From the NCBI RefSeq assembly GCF_019966495.1, contig NZ_JAIMIA010000047.1:1-36798 (forward strand): 36,798 nucleotides of DNA, read 5' to 3'. The stretch's first letter is position 1. Every line of letters begins with the position of its first letter. Position numbers and translations under genes: made by a program. The notes beneath the pieces are model-generated. The model had not been told where the DNA came from. It saw nothing but the letters and a program-made list of their open reading frames with translations, and searched no databases. Below, one piece after another: positions 18,227 to 27,123 of the stretch. The stretch comes from Tateyamaria pelophila. GTDB taxonomy: Bacteria; Pseudomonadota; Alphaproteobacteria; Rhodobacterales; Rhodobacteraceae.

Positions 18227-19108
18227 TCAGGCGGAAATTCCTTTCCGGTCATGTTGGCGGCCCGGCTTGGGCGCTTTGTTTGCCCGGTGAAGGGCATTTG
18301 CGGCAGTTTCAGAGGTCAATTCAGCCATCACTTCAGCCACCACGAAGGAGGCAATGACGCTGGGCCGCTTGTCACGGCTGCCGCTCGCCCCGATGGGACA
18401 ATTCAGATGTTCGATGGAGTGGTGATCGCAATTGGCACGCACCCAATTGCGGAACTTGATCCGCTTGGTCGCGGATCCGATCATCCCGACATAGGCCGCA
18501 TCACCGCGCTCCAACGCAGCCGACGCGAGCAGGAAGTCCAAACCATGATCGTGGGTCAAAACGATAAAGGCGCTGCCTGCCGGAGCATTTGCAATATCGA
18601 CTTCGGGCATTGCACTGAGCCGCAGTTCGACATCCGCATGGCACAGGGATAATTCCTCGGGTCGCGTATCGACAAGGACGCTGCGCACCGGCAGGTGCTG
18701 CAATTGGATGGCCAGCGCCCGTCCGACATGACCGGCCCCCAGAATATACACGTGGGGCAGTGCATCGTCCTGGTCATGCGCCCGGACTGTGGCCGCGCGC
18801 CGGTCAGACCCGCGCATCCGCGACAGGCCAATCTCGACCCGCCCGCCACAGCATTGTCCAATCTCCGGGCCCAGCGGAATATCCAGATCCCTGTTCAAGG
18901 CGCCATCCCGAAGCATCTCGCGTGCCGCTTCGATCGCCATGTGCTCCAGCTGACCACCGCCAATCGTGCCCAAGAGCGACGTCTCGGATACGAACATTTC
19001 CGTGCCCGCGTTGCGGGGCGACGACCCGCGCACGCGGGTCAGGGCGATGCGGATCACCGATGTGTGGGCGTCCAGAAATCGGACCAGATTGTCGGACATG
19101 GATGCCAT
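18227..19108 (-). CDS. xdhC: Xanthine dehydrogenase accessory protein XdhC
   Basis: The product has 293 residues. XdhC binds the molybdenum cofactor, protects its sulfurated form and inserts it into XdhB; it is not part of the mature enzyme. Recognisable blocks are RGSSPRNAGTEMFV, GTIGGGQLEH, the GQCCGG Cys pair, the Rossmann-like ILGAGHVGRALA, and YVGMIGSATKR followed by CPIGASGSRDKRP. It starts 3 bases after the xdhB stop, with its GGAGG site inside the end of xdhB, so it is tightly coupled to it. Confidence 0.93.
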   Translation of the reverse strand: MASMSDNLVRFLDAHTSVIRIALTRVRGSSPRNAGTEMFVSETSLLGTIGGGQLEHMAIEAAREMLRDGALNRDLDIPLGPEIGQCCGGRVEIGLSRMRGSDRRAATVRAHDQDDALPHVYILGAGHVGRALAIQLQHLPVRSVLVDTRPEELSLCHADVELRLSAMPEVDIANAPAGSAFIVLTHDHGLDFLLASAALERGDAAYVGMIGSATKRIKFRNWVRANCDHHSIEHLNCPIGASGSRDKRPSVIASFVVAEVMAELTSETAANALHRANKAPKPGRQHDRKGISA

Positions 19109-19111
19109 GAC

Positions 19112-21430
19112 CTACGCCTCCGCCTTCATCCGCGTGACAGCCATCAATACCCGTTCCGGTGTCGCCGGGGCGTCAAGGCGGGGGCAAATCCGATAATCGG
19201 CAACCGACGCCACCGCCATCGACAAGGCCTCGAACACCGAAATACCCAGCATGAACGGCGGTTCGCCCACCGCTTTGGAGCGTTTGATCGTCAATTCCCG
19301 GTTCTCGGACCAATCCGCCAATTTCACATTGAAGATGCGCGGCCTGTCGGAAGCGAGCGGGATCTTGTAGGTCGACGGTGCATGGGTCCGTAACTGCCCC
19401 GCATCGTCCCACCAAAGTTCTTCTGTGGTCAACCACCCCATACCCTGAATGAACGCGCCCTCGACCTGACCCTTGTCCAAGGCCGGGTTCAGCGACCGTC
19501 CCACATCGTGCAGGATATCCGTCCCCTCGACCCGGTACTCCCCCGTCAATGTATCAATCGTCACCTCGGAGCATGCGGCTCCGTATGCGAAATAATAGAA
19601 CGGACGCCCCTGCCCTTTGCTGCGGTCCCAATGGATCTTCGGTGTCTTGTAGAACCCCGCGGCCGAGAGTTGGACACGCGCCATGTAGGCCTCTTTGACA
19701 AAGGCGTTAAAGGTCATCACATGTTCGCCGACATGGACTTCATTGGGATGGAAGGTCACCGCCTGCGGTGTCACGGCCCATTTTTCAGCCGCGAACGCCA
19801 CCAGCCGTTCCTTGATCTGCTCAACGGCGTTCAGAGCCGCCATGCCATTCAGATCCGTCCCGCTGGAGGCCGCCGTTGCTGACGTGTTCGGCACCTTTTC
19901 AGTGGTGGTCTTGGTAATCTTGATCCGCTCGAAATCAACCTGAAACGCCTCGGCCACAATCTGCGCGATTTTGGTGTTCAGACCCTGACCCATCTCGGTG
20001 CCGCCATGGTTCAGATGGATGGAGCCGTCGTTATAGACGTGCACCAAGGCACCCGCCTGATTGTACCAGGTGGCCGTGAAGGAAATCCCGAATTTGACCG
20101 GGGTCAGCGCGATCCCCTTTTTGAGAACCGGAGACGCTGCATTGAACGCAATGATGTCCTGACGTCGTTTGCGGTATTCGGCCGTTTCTTCCAACTCTCC
20201 GACCAGACGCTCCAGTATGTTGTCATCAACTTGCTGGTGATACGGCGTCACATCACGGCCCGCGCCGCCATAAAAGTTGGCCTTGCGCACATCAAGCGGG
20301 TCTTGCCCAGTGGCAAAGGCAATCTCTTCGATCATCCGTTCGGCAACAATCACGCCTTGAGGGCCGCCAAAACCGCGAAATGCCGTGTTGGACACGGTGT
20401 TGGTTTTCATCGGACGGCTTGTCAGGCGAACATTGGGATAGAAATACGCATTGTCCGCATGAAACAAAGCCCTGTCCGTAACTGGCCCGGACAGGTCCGA
20501 CGAGAACCCGCAACGCGCGGCAAAGATACCGTCAACGGCTTCGATCCGCCCTGCGTCGTCAAAAGCCACATCGTAATCGACGACAAAATCATGGCGTTTG
20601 CCCGTCGCGGTCATGTCCTGATCACGATCCGGGCGAATTTTGACGGCCCGCTTCCACTTTTTTGCAGCAATCGCCGCAACCGCACAGAACAGGTTCATCT
20701 GGCTTTCCTTGCCACCAAACCCGCCGCCCATGCGCCGCACATTCACAACGACCGCATTGGACGGCACACCCAGAACGTGGGCCACCATATGCTGCGCTTC
20801 AGAGGGGTGCTGGGTCGAGCAATGCACAACAACTTCGTCATCTTCACCTGGAATCGCAAAGGCGATGTGTCCTTCGAGATACATGTGATCCTGTCCGCCA
20901 ATGGCCATCCGCCCTTGAATGCGGTTCTGCGCTGCCGCGAATGCCGGATCAATCTCTCCGCGTTCCAGTTTCAACGGAGCCGTCACATTGGGATAGCCAG
21001 CCTCTTGCGCGGCGATCGGATCAAGCGCGTGCGGCAGTACTTCGCAATCAACTTTGGCCAGTTCTGCAGCGCGGCGGGCGGCGTCTCGGGTTTCGGCGAT
21101 GACCGCAAACAACGGTTGGCCGTAAAACTGGATCGTCTCGGTCGGGAACACAGGTTCGTCGTTCAGGCCGGTGGGGCTGATGTCATTGACACCGGGAATA
21201 TCCTCGGCGGTCAGCACTCCGATGACGCCCGGCGCGGCCAGTACATCCGTCAAATCCAGACCGTTCAGGGTGGCATGCGCAACATTTGAAACCCCAAGGT
21301 AGGCGTGCAAGGTGCCTTCGGGTTGGGCGATGTCATCGGTGTAATCGGCCTGACCCGTCACATGTTTGATCGCACTGTCATGAATACGGTCGGTATGGGC
21401 GGAACCGGTGATGGAAACGTTGTCTTTCAT
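19112..21430 (-). CDS. xdhB: Xanthine dehydrogenase, molybdopterin-binding large subunit
   Basis: The product has 772 residues, as expected for bacterial XdhB. It binds Moco and oxidises hypoxanthine and xanthine to urate. Features include the N-terminal a/b hammerhead domain (HVTGQADYTDDI), RRMGGGFGGKESQ, TAFRGFGGPQG, EMGQGLNTKIAQIVAE, and the C-terminal VGEPPFMLG, whose Glu corresponds to the catalytic base. The ATG at 21430 has AGGAG eight bases upstream and begins MKDNVSITG; an in-frame ATG at 21496 overlaps xdhA by 50 bases and is unlikely. It lies 16 bases downstream of xdhA. Confidence 0.95.
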   Translation of the reverse strand: MKDNVSITGSAHTDRIHDSAIKHVTGQADYTDDIAQPEGTLHAYLGVSNVAHATLNGLDLTDVLAAPGVIGVLTAEDIPGVNDISPTGLNDEPVFPTETIQFYGQPLFAVIAETRDAARRAAELAKVDCEVLPHALDPIAAQEAGYPNVTAPLKLERGEIDPAFAAAQNRIQGRMAIGGQDHMYLEGHIAFAIPGEDDEVVVHCSTQHPSEAQHMVAHVLGVPSNAVVVNVRRMGGGFGGKESQMNLFCAVAAIAAKKWKRAVKIRPDRDQDMTATGKRHDFVVDYDVAFDDAGRIEAVDGIFAARCGFSSDLSGPVTDRALFHADNAYFYPNVRLTSRPMKTNTVSNTAFRGFGGPQGVIVAERMIEEIAFATGQDPLDVRKANFYGGAGRDVTPYHQQVDDNILERLVGELEETAEYRKRRQDIIAFNAASPVLKKGIALTPVKFGISFTATWYNQAGALVHVYNDGSIHLNHGGTEMGQGLNTKIAQIVAEAFQVDFERIKITKTTTEKVPNTSATAASSGTDLNGMAALNAVEQIKERLVAFAAEKWAVTPQAVTFHPNEVHVGEHVMTFNAFVKEAYMARVQLSAAGFYKTPKIHWDRSKGQGRPFYYFAYGAACSEVTIDTLTGEYRVEGTDILHDVGRSLNPALDKGQVEGAFIQGMGWLTTEELWWDDAGQLRTHAPSTYKIPLASDRPRIFNVKLADWSENRELTIKRSKAVGEPPFMLGISVFEALSMAVASVADYRICPRLDAPATPERVLMAVTRMKAEA

Positions 21431-21446
21431 CGTATCATCTCCTGTT

Positions 21447-22910
21447 TCAGGCCGAAGCCAGTTGAATGGGGGCCGTGGTTTCAGCGTCGTGTTCAAGATA
21501 GAAACGGCGCAGCAGGTTCTGGGCGGACAGCATCCGATACTCGGATGAGGCGCGCCAATCGCTCAGCGGTTTGAAATCCGTCGGCAAGGCGTCGGCGGCG
21601 TTCTCAAAGCTTGCCTCTGACCAGGAATGGCCAATGAGCGCGCGTTCGGCCGCCGACGCCCGTTTCGGGGTCGCAGCCATCCCACCGAAGGCGATGCGGC
21701 ATCCGGTGATCGTGCCGTCTGTGACGGTCACATTGATCCCGACTGCGACGGACGAAATATCTTCATCCCGTCGTTTGGAAATCTTGTATACCGCGTTCAG
21801 GTCGTTGGCACCGGGCAGAGGCACACGGACGCTTTCGACAAACTCGCCGGCTACCCGATCCTGCTTGCCATAATCGATAAAGAAATCTTCGAGCAGAAGA
21901 ACGCGGCGATCCGTACCGCGTCGCAAAGTGATCTCGGCGCCTAGCGCGATCAGCACCGGCGGCGTGTCTCCGATGGGCGATCCGTTGGCGATGTTGCCAC
22001 CCACGGTACCCATATTGCGCACCTGCCACCCTGCGATCCGGTCCCAATAGGACGAAAGATGCGGCAGATGTTCGGACAGGCTTTGCTGGCAGTCGGTATA
22101 ACTTGCCCCGGCACCCATCAGCAGCGCACCGTCTTTTGCTTCGACCGTTTTCAGATCATTGAGATGGCCAGTAAAAATCGCCGGGCCGATATTGCGCAGG
22201 AACTTGGTGACCCATAGGCCGACATCCGTCGCTCCGGCAACAATTGTCGCGCCGGGATATTCCAGCAGGCAATCTGCCAGATCGTCCACATCAGTTGGCA
22301 AGATGCTCAGGTTGTCTGGCGGCCCTGAAACGACCCGTTGTCCGCTCCGCAAGGCTTGCAGGCGCCCGGTAATCGCGGACCTTTCCGTATTGAGATAATC
22401 TGCGGCGGGCGATCCATACCGACTGACCGCGACGGCGGCCTTGATGATTGGGTCATATCCGGTGCAGCGACACAGGTTGCCCTGCAAGGCGCTTTCCACC
22501 TGCGCTTCGGTTGGTTCCGGCACTTCCATCCAGAGCGCATAAAGCGACATGACGAAACCGGGCGTGCAGAAGCCGCATTGGCTGCCGTGATGGTCCACCA
22601 TTGCCTGTTGAACCGGGTGCAATCGCCCTTCCGGCCCAGAGAGATGTTCGATCGTCACCACGTGGCAGCCATCCACGGATGCCAGAAACCGTATGCATGC
22701 GTTGACGGGCGTGTAGACCAAACCGGCGTCCGACAAATGGCCGACCAGCACGGTACAGGCACCGCAATCGCCTTCTGCGCAACCTTCCTTCGTGCCCGTC
22801 AATCGACGTTCAATGCGTAGAAAATCGAGAAGGGTTTGATCCGCGCCGACAGCCCCAAGTGAGGTGTCTTTGCCGTTCAGCAAAAATCGAATGTCTGTGC
22901 GGTGTGTCAT
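21447..22910 (-). CDS. xdhA: Xanthine dehydrogenase, small subunit (2Fe-2S and FAD)
   Basis: The product has 487 residues. The N-terminal plant-ferredoxin-type cluster uses Cys44, Cys49, Cys52 and Cys72 (GCAEGDCGAC, then ACIRF). The second cluster uses Cys112, Cys115, Cys147 and Cys149 (QCGFCTPG, LCRCTGY). The FAD domain follows with IVAGATDVGLW and MGTVGGNIANGSPIGDTPP. It passes electrons from the Moco site in XdhB to NAD+. It is the first gene of the xdhABC-permease-guaD-allE run, with GAGGGA ahead of the ATG, and is divergent from a LysR gene. Confidence 0.95.
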   Translation of the reverse strand: MTHRTDIRFLLNGKDTSLGAVGADQTLLDFLRIERRLTGTKEGCAEGDCGACTVLVGHLSDAGLVYTPVNACIRFLASVDGCHVVTIEHLSGPEGRLHPVQQAMVDHHGSQCGFCTPGFVMSLYALWMEVPEPTEAQVESALQGNLCRCTGYDPIIKAAVAVSRYGSPAADYLNTERSAITGRLQALRSGQRVVSGPPDNLSILPTDVDDLADCLLEYPGATIVAGATDVGLWVTKFLRNIGPAIFTGHLNDLKTVEAKDGALLMGAGASYTDCQQSLSEHLPHLSSYWDRIAGWQVRNMGTVGGNIANGSPIGDTPPVLIALGAEITLRRGTDRRVLLLEDFFIDYGKQDRVAGEFVESVRVPLPGANDLNAVYKISKRRDEDISSVAVGINVTVTDGTITGCRIAFGGMAATPKRASAAERALIGHSWSEASFENAADALPTDFKPLSDWRASSEYRMLSAQNLLRRFYLEHDAETTAPIQLASA

Positions 22911-22990
22911 GGTTTGTTCCCTCTTGTCCCGGATGGAAGGACGATCAGCCTAGTTTGATCTTATGGGAAGTCATTGCATTAACAAATGGC

Positions 22991-23028
22991 CATTATCGGC
23001 AAATACTTTCAACAGTACGTTGATAATG
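22991..23028. promoter_or_regulatory. Long dyad in the xdhA/LysR gap, candidate operator
   Basis: CATTATC (22991-22997) and GATAATG (23022-23028) are perfect reverse complements 24 bases apart, in the 163-base gap between the divergent xdhA and LysR genes. Such long dyads fit a tetrameric LysR regulator contacting two half-sites. The words TTATCG and TTGATAATG recur upstream of allE. Confidence 0.45.
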
Positions 23029-23073
23029 AACCGTACAGATGCAAAGTTAATCCGACCCGACCAAAAGGTGAGC

Positions 23074-23976
23074 ATGTCCTATATCGAGAGTCTGCGCGTA
23101 TTTGTCCGCGTCTTGGAACTTGGCAGCATCACGTCTGGCGGGCGCGACCTCAGACTGACGCCCGCGGTCGCCAGCAAACGCATCAAAGAGCTTGAAAAGA
23201 AGCTGGGCGTGCGTTTGTTCAACAGGACGACCCGGTCGATCACACCGACGGAAGTTGGTCTGGTCTTCTACGACGAGGCAAGGGGCATCTTGCTCGCGCT
23301 GGACACAGCCGAGGCCAAGGTCGCCAATTTTTCAGCCAAACCGCGCGGCGCGATCCGTGTCACGGCCCCCCTTGGTGTCGGGCGCAGGATTGTCGCGCCC
23401 ATGGTCCCCGATTTTGTCGACGCTTATCCGGAAACACAGGTGCGCATGCGCCTGTCCGACCGCAAGGTGGATATCCTCGCAGATGGTCTGGACGTGGCCT
23501 TTTTCATCGGCGAGCCGAGCGATTCCAATATGAAACTGCGCAAAATTGCGGATTGCGCGCGCGTGCTCTGTGCCGCGCCTGCGTATTTATCCGAATTTGG
23601 CGTGCCTGAAGTGACCGAAGACCTTCTGGATTCGACTCATAACTGCCTGCTCCTGCGCTATCCGCGGTCGCCGGAATATTTCTGGACGTTGCAAACGGAC
23701 ATGGGTCCGCGGAAACTTGAAGTGAGCGGGAAATACGACGCCGACGACGGGGATGTCTTGACAGATTGGGCGTTGGCGGGGCGCGGTATCGTCAACAAAC
23801 CGCGTTTCGACGTTGCAGAACATCTGACCAGCGGGCGCCTCGTCGAAGTCTTGCCGAACGCGCCACCCCAGCCGACGATCTTTGGATGTTTGTATCCACA
23901 CAAGAGATTGCAGGACCCGAAGGTGCGCCTTTTCGTCGACCATATCGCTTCTCGCAGCAAGGCGATATTTGCCTGA
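23074..23976 (+). CDS. LysR-family regulator, likely of xanthine/purine catabolism
   Basis: The product has 300 residues. It has the N-terminal winged helix (MSYIESLRVFVRVLELGSIT, then LTPAVASKRIKELEKKLGVR and LFNRTTRSITPTEVG) and a ligand-binding domain starting near residue 90 (GAIRVTAPLGVGRRIVAPMV). It is of the AaeR/CrgA-like class by N-terminus. It is divergent from xdhA, so control of xdhABC and possibly guaD and allE with a purine co-inducer is inferred. An open frame reaches back to 22963, but the ATG at 23074 has AAAAGGTGA upstream and matches the family start. Confidence 0.88.
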   Translation: MSYIESLRVFVRVLELGSITSGGRDLRLTPAVASKRIKELEKKLGVRLFNRTTRSITPTEVGLVFYDEARGILLALDTAEAKVANFSAKPRGAIRVTAPLGVGRRIVAPMVPDFVDAYPETQVRMRLSDRKVDILADGLDVAFFIGEPSDSNMKLRKIADCARVLCAAPAYLSEFGVPEVTEDLLDSTHNCLLLRYPRSPEYFWTLQTDMGPRKLEVSGKYDADDGDVLTDWALAGRGIVNKPRFDVAEHLTSGRLVEVLPNAPPQPTIFGCLYPHKRLQDPKVRLFVDHIASRSKAIFA

Positions 23977-23997
23977 CAGTCACCAAACCGGCCGCAC

Positions 23998-25011
23998 CTA
24001 ACAGGTTGAGCGTATGACCAGATCCGAAGAACAACACTGGTTCTCCTGCACCATTTCAGGCGAAATGATGGACTGCACCAACGCCGCGCCGCCGAGCGTT
24101 CCGATCATCTTGGCGGGTATACGGATCGTCGTGATGGCCGGTTCGACCTCTTTGGAGCCTTTGAAATCCCCGACCCCGGTGACGGCAATGTCTTCGGGCA
24201 CCTTCAACCCCAAGGATTGCGCCGCATAGATCGCGCCGAGGGCAAGAATGTCATTGCCGCAAACGATCACATCCGGCCTGGCTTGGGATGTGAGATACTC
24301 AATCACGACCTTCTTGGCGGAAGAAATGCTGTAGAACGTTTCCAGTCGGTCCACCGGATCAGGGGCAGCACCCCTTTGCTGCAGCATTTGCATGACGCCA
24401 TCCGCCCGAGAGGTCGCACGGTCATTCCCGTCCAACGGCGGAAACAGCGTCGCAATCTTGCTATGACCCCGATCCAACACATGCCGCGCGATTTTACAGC
24501 CCGCCTCATGGTTGTCCGCCCCAACGCAAATCAACCGCGAAGTTGGCGCATAATTCCAAAGCGAAACGGTCGGGATTCTCTGGCTTTCGATCAGGTTGTA
24601 CACCTCTTCGGAGTGGTGCAGGCCAACAACGGCCACACCATCAACCCGATGCTCCAGAAACTTGCGCAATACGTCATATTCCTGTGCGTCGTCATAGTTG
24701 TGCGTACCAAGCAGGATCGTGAACCCGTGTGAGCCGACTTCGTCAGCAAAGGCCTGTATCATTTCCGCAAAGATCGTGTTGTCGATCGTCGGAACGACAA
24801 GGCCAATCGTCCCGCTGCGAATGCCATGAATGGTTTGCGCCGCACGATTGCGGATATAGCCGAGTTTTTTCACTGCCCTGTCGATCTTGCGACGAGTCGC
24901 CAGTTTCACCAGTTCAGGCCGATTGAAAAACCGCGATACGGTCGCCGGAGACACTTTTGCCGCGAGTGCGACAGCTACAATATCGGCTTTTTTGTTATTT
25001 TTATCAGACAT
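23998..25011 (-). CDS. LacI-family repressor, likely of the tct/sau operon
   Basis: The product has 337 residues. The helix-turn-helix and hinge are at the N-terminus (DIVAVALAAKVSPATVSRFF, then TRRKIDRAVKKLGYIRNRAA). A periplasmic-binding-protein-like sensor follows, with the family blocks GLVVPTIDNTIFAEMIQAFA, DGVAVVG, GADNHEAG and GNDILALGAIYAAQSLGLKV. LacI proteins repress until a ligand binds. It is divergent from tctA with a gap of about 100 bases holding LacI-like operators, so it probably governs this transport and catabolic operon. In context the ligand may be the transported acid or its CoA derivative. It converges tightly with the upstream LysR gene (21-base gap). Confidence 0.93.
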   Translation of the reverse strand: MSDKNNKKADIVAVALAAKVSPATVSRFFNRPELVKLATRRKIDRAVKKLGYIRNRAAQTIHGIRSGTIGLVVPTIDNTIFAEMIQAFADEVGSHGFTILLGTHNYDDAQEYDVLRKFLEHRVDGVAVVGLHHSEEVYNLIESQRIPTVSLWNYAPTSRLICVGADNHEAGCKIARHVLDRGHSKIATLFPPLDGNDRATSRADGVMQMLQQRGAAPDPVDRLETFYSISSAKKVVIEYLTSQARPDVIVCGNDILALGAIYAAQSLGLKVPEDIAVTGVGDFKGSKEVEPAITTIRIPAKMIGTLGGAALVQSIISPEMVQENQCCSSDLVIRSTC

Positions 25012-25036
25012 CTATCTCGCAAAAATCAGAATTTTA

Positions 25037-25062
25037 TGAAAACATTTGCAAAACTATTTTCA
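25037..25062. promoter_or_regulatory. Two overlapping LacI-type operators before tctA
   Basis: TGAAAACATTTGCA (25037-25050) fits the LacI-family pattern TGNAAA-N2-TTTNCA. TGCAAAACTATTTTCA (25047-25062) is a second, slightly wider dyad sharing the TGCA half. They lie midway between the divergent lacI-type gene and tctA, so one bound repressor could control both promoters. Confidence 0.6.
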
Positions 25063-25110
25063 TGATTTAGCCTGAGACGTCAATTGCAGTTCTGGGGGAG
25101 GATCTGGCGT

Positions 25111-26622
25111 TTGGAATTCGTAGGCTATCTTGGTGACGTCTTTTTGCCGTTCAATTTCCTGCTGCTGTTGCTGGGCACAATTGGCGGGCTGATCCTCGGT
25201 GCGACGCCTGGCCTTTCACCGACGATGGCTGTGGCCCTGCTTATTCCGTTCACGTTTCAACTGGCGCCAGCGCAGGGTCTTATCCTGCTGGGTGCTGCGT
25301 ATACATCGACCGTCGCGGGCGGTGCCGTCAGTGCGATCTTGCTCAAGATCCCCGGCGCACCTGCGAATATCGCAACCACGCTCGATGGCCACACGATGGC
25401 GCAAAAGGGCCAAGGCGCAAAGGCGTTGCAACTCTCCTTTCTGGCCTCGGCGGTCGGGGGGATATTCGGCGTTCTGCTGCTGATTTTCCTGACACCAGTG
25501 CTTGCGAAATGGGCCTTGGCATTTGGCCCGTCACACTTGTTCTGGTTGGCCATCCTTGGGGTTACAGTGATCGGCACGCTGGATTCCAGCTCGGTGGTCA
25601 AAGGGTTGTTGTCCGGATGTATCGGCCTGTGGCTCGCCACTATCGGCTTTGATGACATCATGGGGGCGCAACGGTTCATCTTTCATCCGGCATTGGGCGG
25701 CGGGATCAACGTGATCCCCGCCTTGATCGGACTTTTTGCCATCCCGCAAGTCATCACGATGTTCGCAAAGGGCCGGGCCTCTACAGCCGCCGAGGTTATC
25801 GTGGTCCAGAAAAGCCCGATCAAGGAAGCCATTGCCGAGGTATTCAAGCGCAAGCGTGCATTGGCCATCGGCACAGGCGTGGGGAGTATCATTGGCCTCA
25901 TCCCCGGCGTGGGCGGGCAGATCGCGGGCCTTGTCGCTTACGATCAATCCAAGAAGTTCAGCCCCGAAGCCGAGAAGTTCGGCACCGGCCATAGCGAGGG
26001 CGTGATTGCAGCCGAAGCCGCAAACAACGCGATGGTCGGCCCGTCACTGGTGCCCCTGCTGACGCTGTCGATCCCCGGATCGCCAACGGCCGCCGTTTTG
26101 CTGGGTGGCCTCCTGATCCATGGAATTTTCCCGGGGTCTGACCTCTTTGACAACCACCCGGATGTGGCGTGGACCTTTATCAACTCAATGCTGATCGGTC
26201 AGGTTTTGATGTGCATCTTTGGGCTTTATGTGGCGGGGCTTGCTGCCAGCGTTGCGCGCGTTCCCCACTCGGTCATGGCGGCTGTGGTTCTGGGGTTGGC
26301 GGTTTTCGGCAGCTATTCAGTGCAGAATTCGATGGGCGACGTCTATGTCATGGCGACGCTGGGCGTGGGGATGTACTTCCTTGAACGGTTCGGATTTTCC
26401 GCCGCACCTCTGGTGCTTGGCCTGATCCTTGGCCCGATTGCCGAGGCGAACTTCATCCAAGGCTCGATGATCGCAAACGCAACCTCCAGCATCACAAGCT
26501 ACTTCTTTACCGGCCCGCTGAACCTGACGCTGATCGCGATCGTGGTCGCCTCTGTCGGCTATTCCTTCTGGATGGAGCTTCGCAGCCGCCGCTACACCTC
26601 GAAAGAGGAGATCATGGGATGA
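25111..26622 (+). CDS. tctA: Tripartite tricarboxylate transporter large permease, TctA family
   Basis: The product has 503 residues, the usual TctA length, with about eleven or twelve membrane segments. Family hallmarks are GTIGGLILGATPGLSPTMAV near the N-terminus and the repeated SIIGLIPGVGGQIAGLVAYD in the second half, both glycine/proline-rich half-loops of the internal repeat. The start is assigned to a TTG at 25111 with GGGGGAGGA about eight bases upstream, giving MEFVGYLGDVF; a TTG at 25084 lacks a site. TctA, TctB and TctC form a secondary uptake system for organic anions. The tctB start overlaps its stop (ATGA). Confidence 0.92.
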   Translation: MEFVGYLGDVFLPFNFLLLLLGTIGGLILGATPGLSPTMAVALLIPFTFQLAPAQGLILLGAAYTSTVAGGAVSAILLKIPGAPANIATTLDGHTMAQKGQGAKALQLSFLASAVGGIFGVLLLIFLTPVLAKWALAFGPSHLFWLAILGVTVIGTLDSSSVVKGLLSGCIGLWLATIGFDDIMGAQRFIFHPALGGGINVIPALIGLFAIPQVITMFAKGRASTAAEVIVVQKSPIKEAIAEVFKRKRALAIGTGVGSIIGLIPGVGGQIAGLVAYDQSKKFSPEAEKFGTGHSEGVIAAEAANNAMVGPSLVPLLTLSIPGSPTAAVLLGGLLIHGIFPGSDLFDNHPDVAWTFINSMLIGQVLMCIFGLYVAGLAASVARVPHSVMAAVVLGLAVFGSYSVQNSMGDVYVMATLGVGMYFLERFGFSAAPLVLGLILGPIAEANFIQGSMIANATSSITSYFFTGPLNLTLIAIVVASVGYSFWMELRSRRYTSKEEIMG

Positions 26623-27083
26623 ACGATCTGCCCCGCAACCAGCATATTATCGCGTCAGGCGTCGTCGCCGCCGTTGGCATCTGGGTCACCTATGTCAGCT
26701 ATACGCAAGAGCCTGCCGCCGCATTCCTGTTTCCACGCATGATCTCGACCGTCTTTGTCGTCCTTGCGCTCTGGACGTTCGGCAAAGCGGTGATGGGCCG
26801 CAGCAAGGTCGGCGCGGGCCTGTCAGCCGCAGCCATGAAGAACATCGCGCCGGGGCTGATCGTCGCCCTGATCTATATCTTCTGGGCGGCCCGGGGGCTT
26901 GGCTTCTACACGGCCTCAACGATCACATTCTTCATACTGCTCAGTCTTTACGATCCCGCACCGCATGCTGAACTGCGCTCGTGGATCAAACGCATTATCA
27001 TCACCGCTGGATTTCTGGCGGTGATGTACGCCCTCTTCGCGGGCCTTTTGAACGTCTACACCCCGCGAGAGATATTTTTCTGA
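26619..27083 (+). CDS. tctB: Tripartite tricarboxylate transporter small membrane subunit, TctB family
   Basis: The product has 154 residues with four hydrophobic segments (about 10-27, 39-55, 75-92 and 95-111, plus a C-terminal stretch at 123-145). The N-terminal block SGVVAAVGIWVTYVS and the FLFPRMISTVFVVLALW motif are typical of TctB. It partners TctA in the membrane. It overlaps tctA by 4 bases and precedes tctC by 40 bases. Confidence 0.88.
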   Translation: MNDLPRNQHIIASGVVAAVGIWVTYVSYTQEPAAAFLFPRMISTVFVVLALWTFGKAVMGRSKVGAGLSAAAMKNIAPGLIVALIYIFWAARGLGFYTASTITFFILLSLYDPAPHAELRSWIKRIIITAGFLAVMYALFAGLLNVYTPREIFF

Positions 27084-27123
27084 ATCGCAAGAGCGGCAGA
27101 TCAAACCCAAGGGAGGAACTACA

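Noticed and set aside
18184-18297. N-terminal extension of the permease frame
   Set aside because: It overlaps xdhC, and GAGGAGA marks the start at 18183.
20006-21289. 427-codon open frame on the plus strand
   Set aside because: It is the shadow of xdhB; codon bias produces long antisense frames in this GC-rich DNA.
22911-23073. Purine riboswitch upstream of xdhA
   Set aside because: I saw no conserved purine aptamer core; the gap is better explained by LysR-type dyads.
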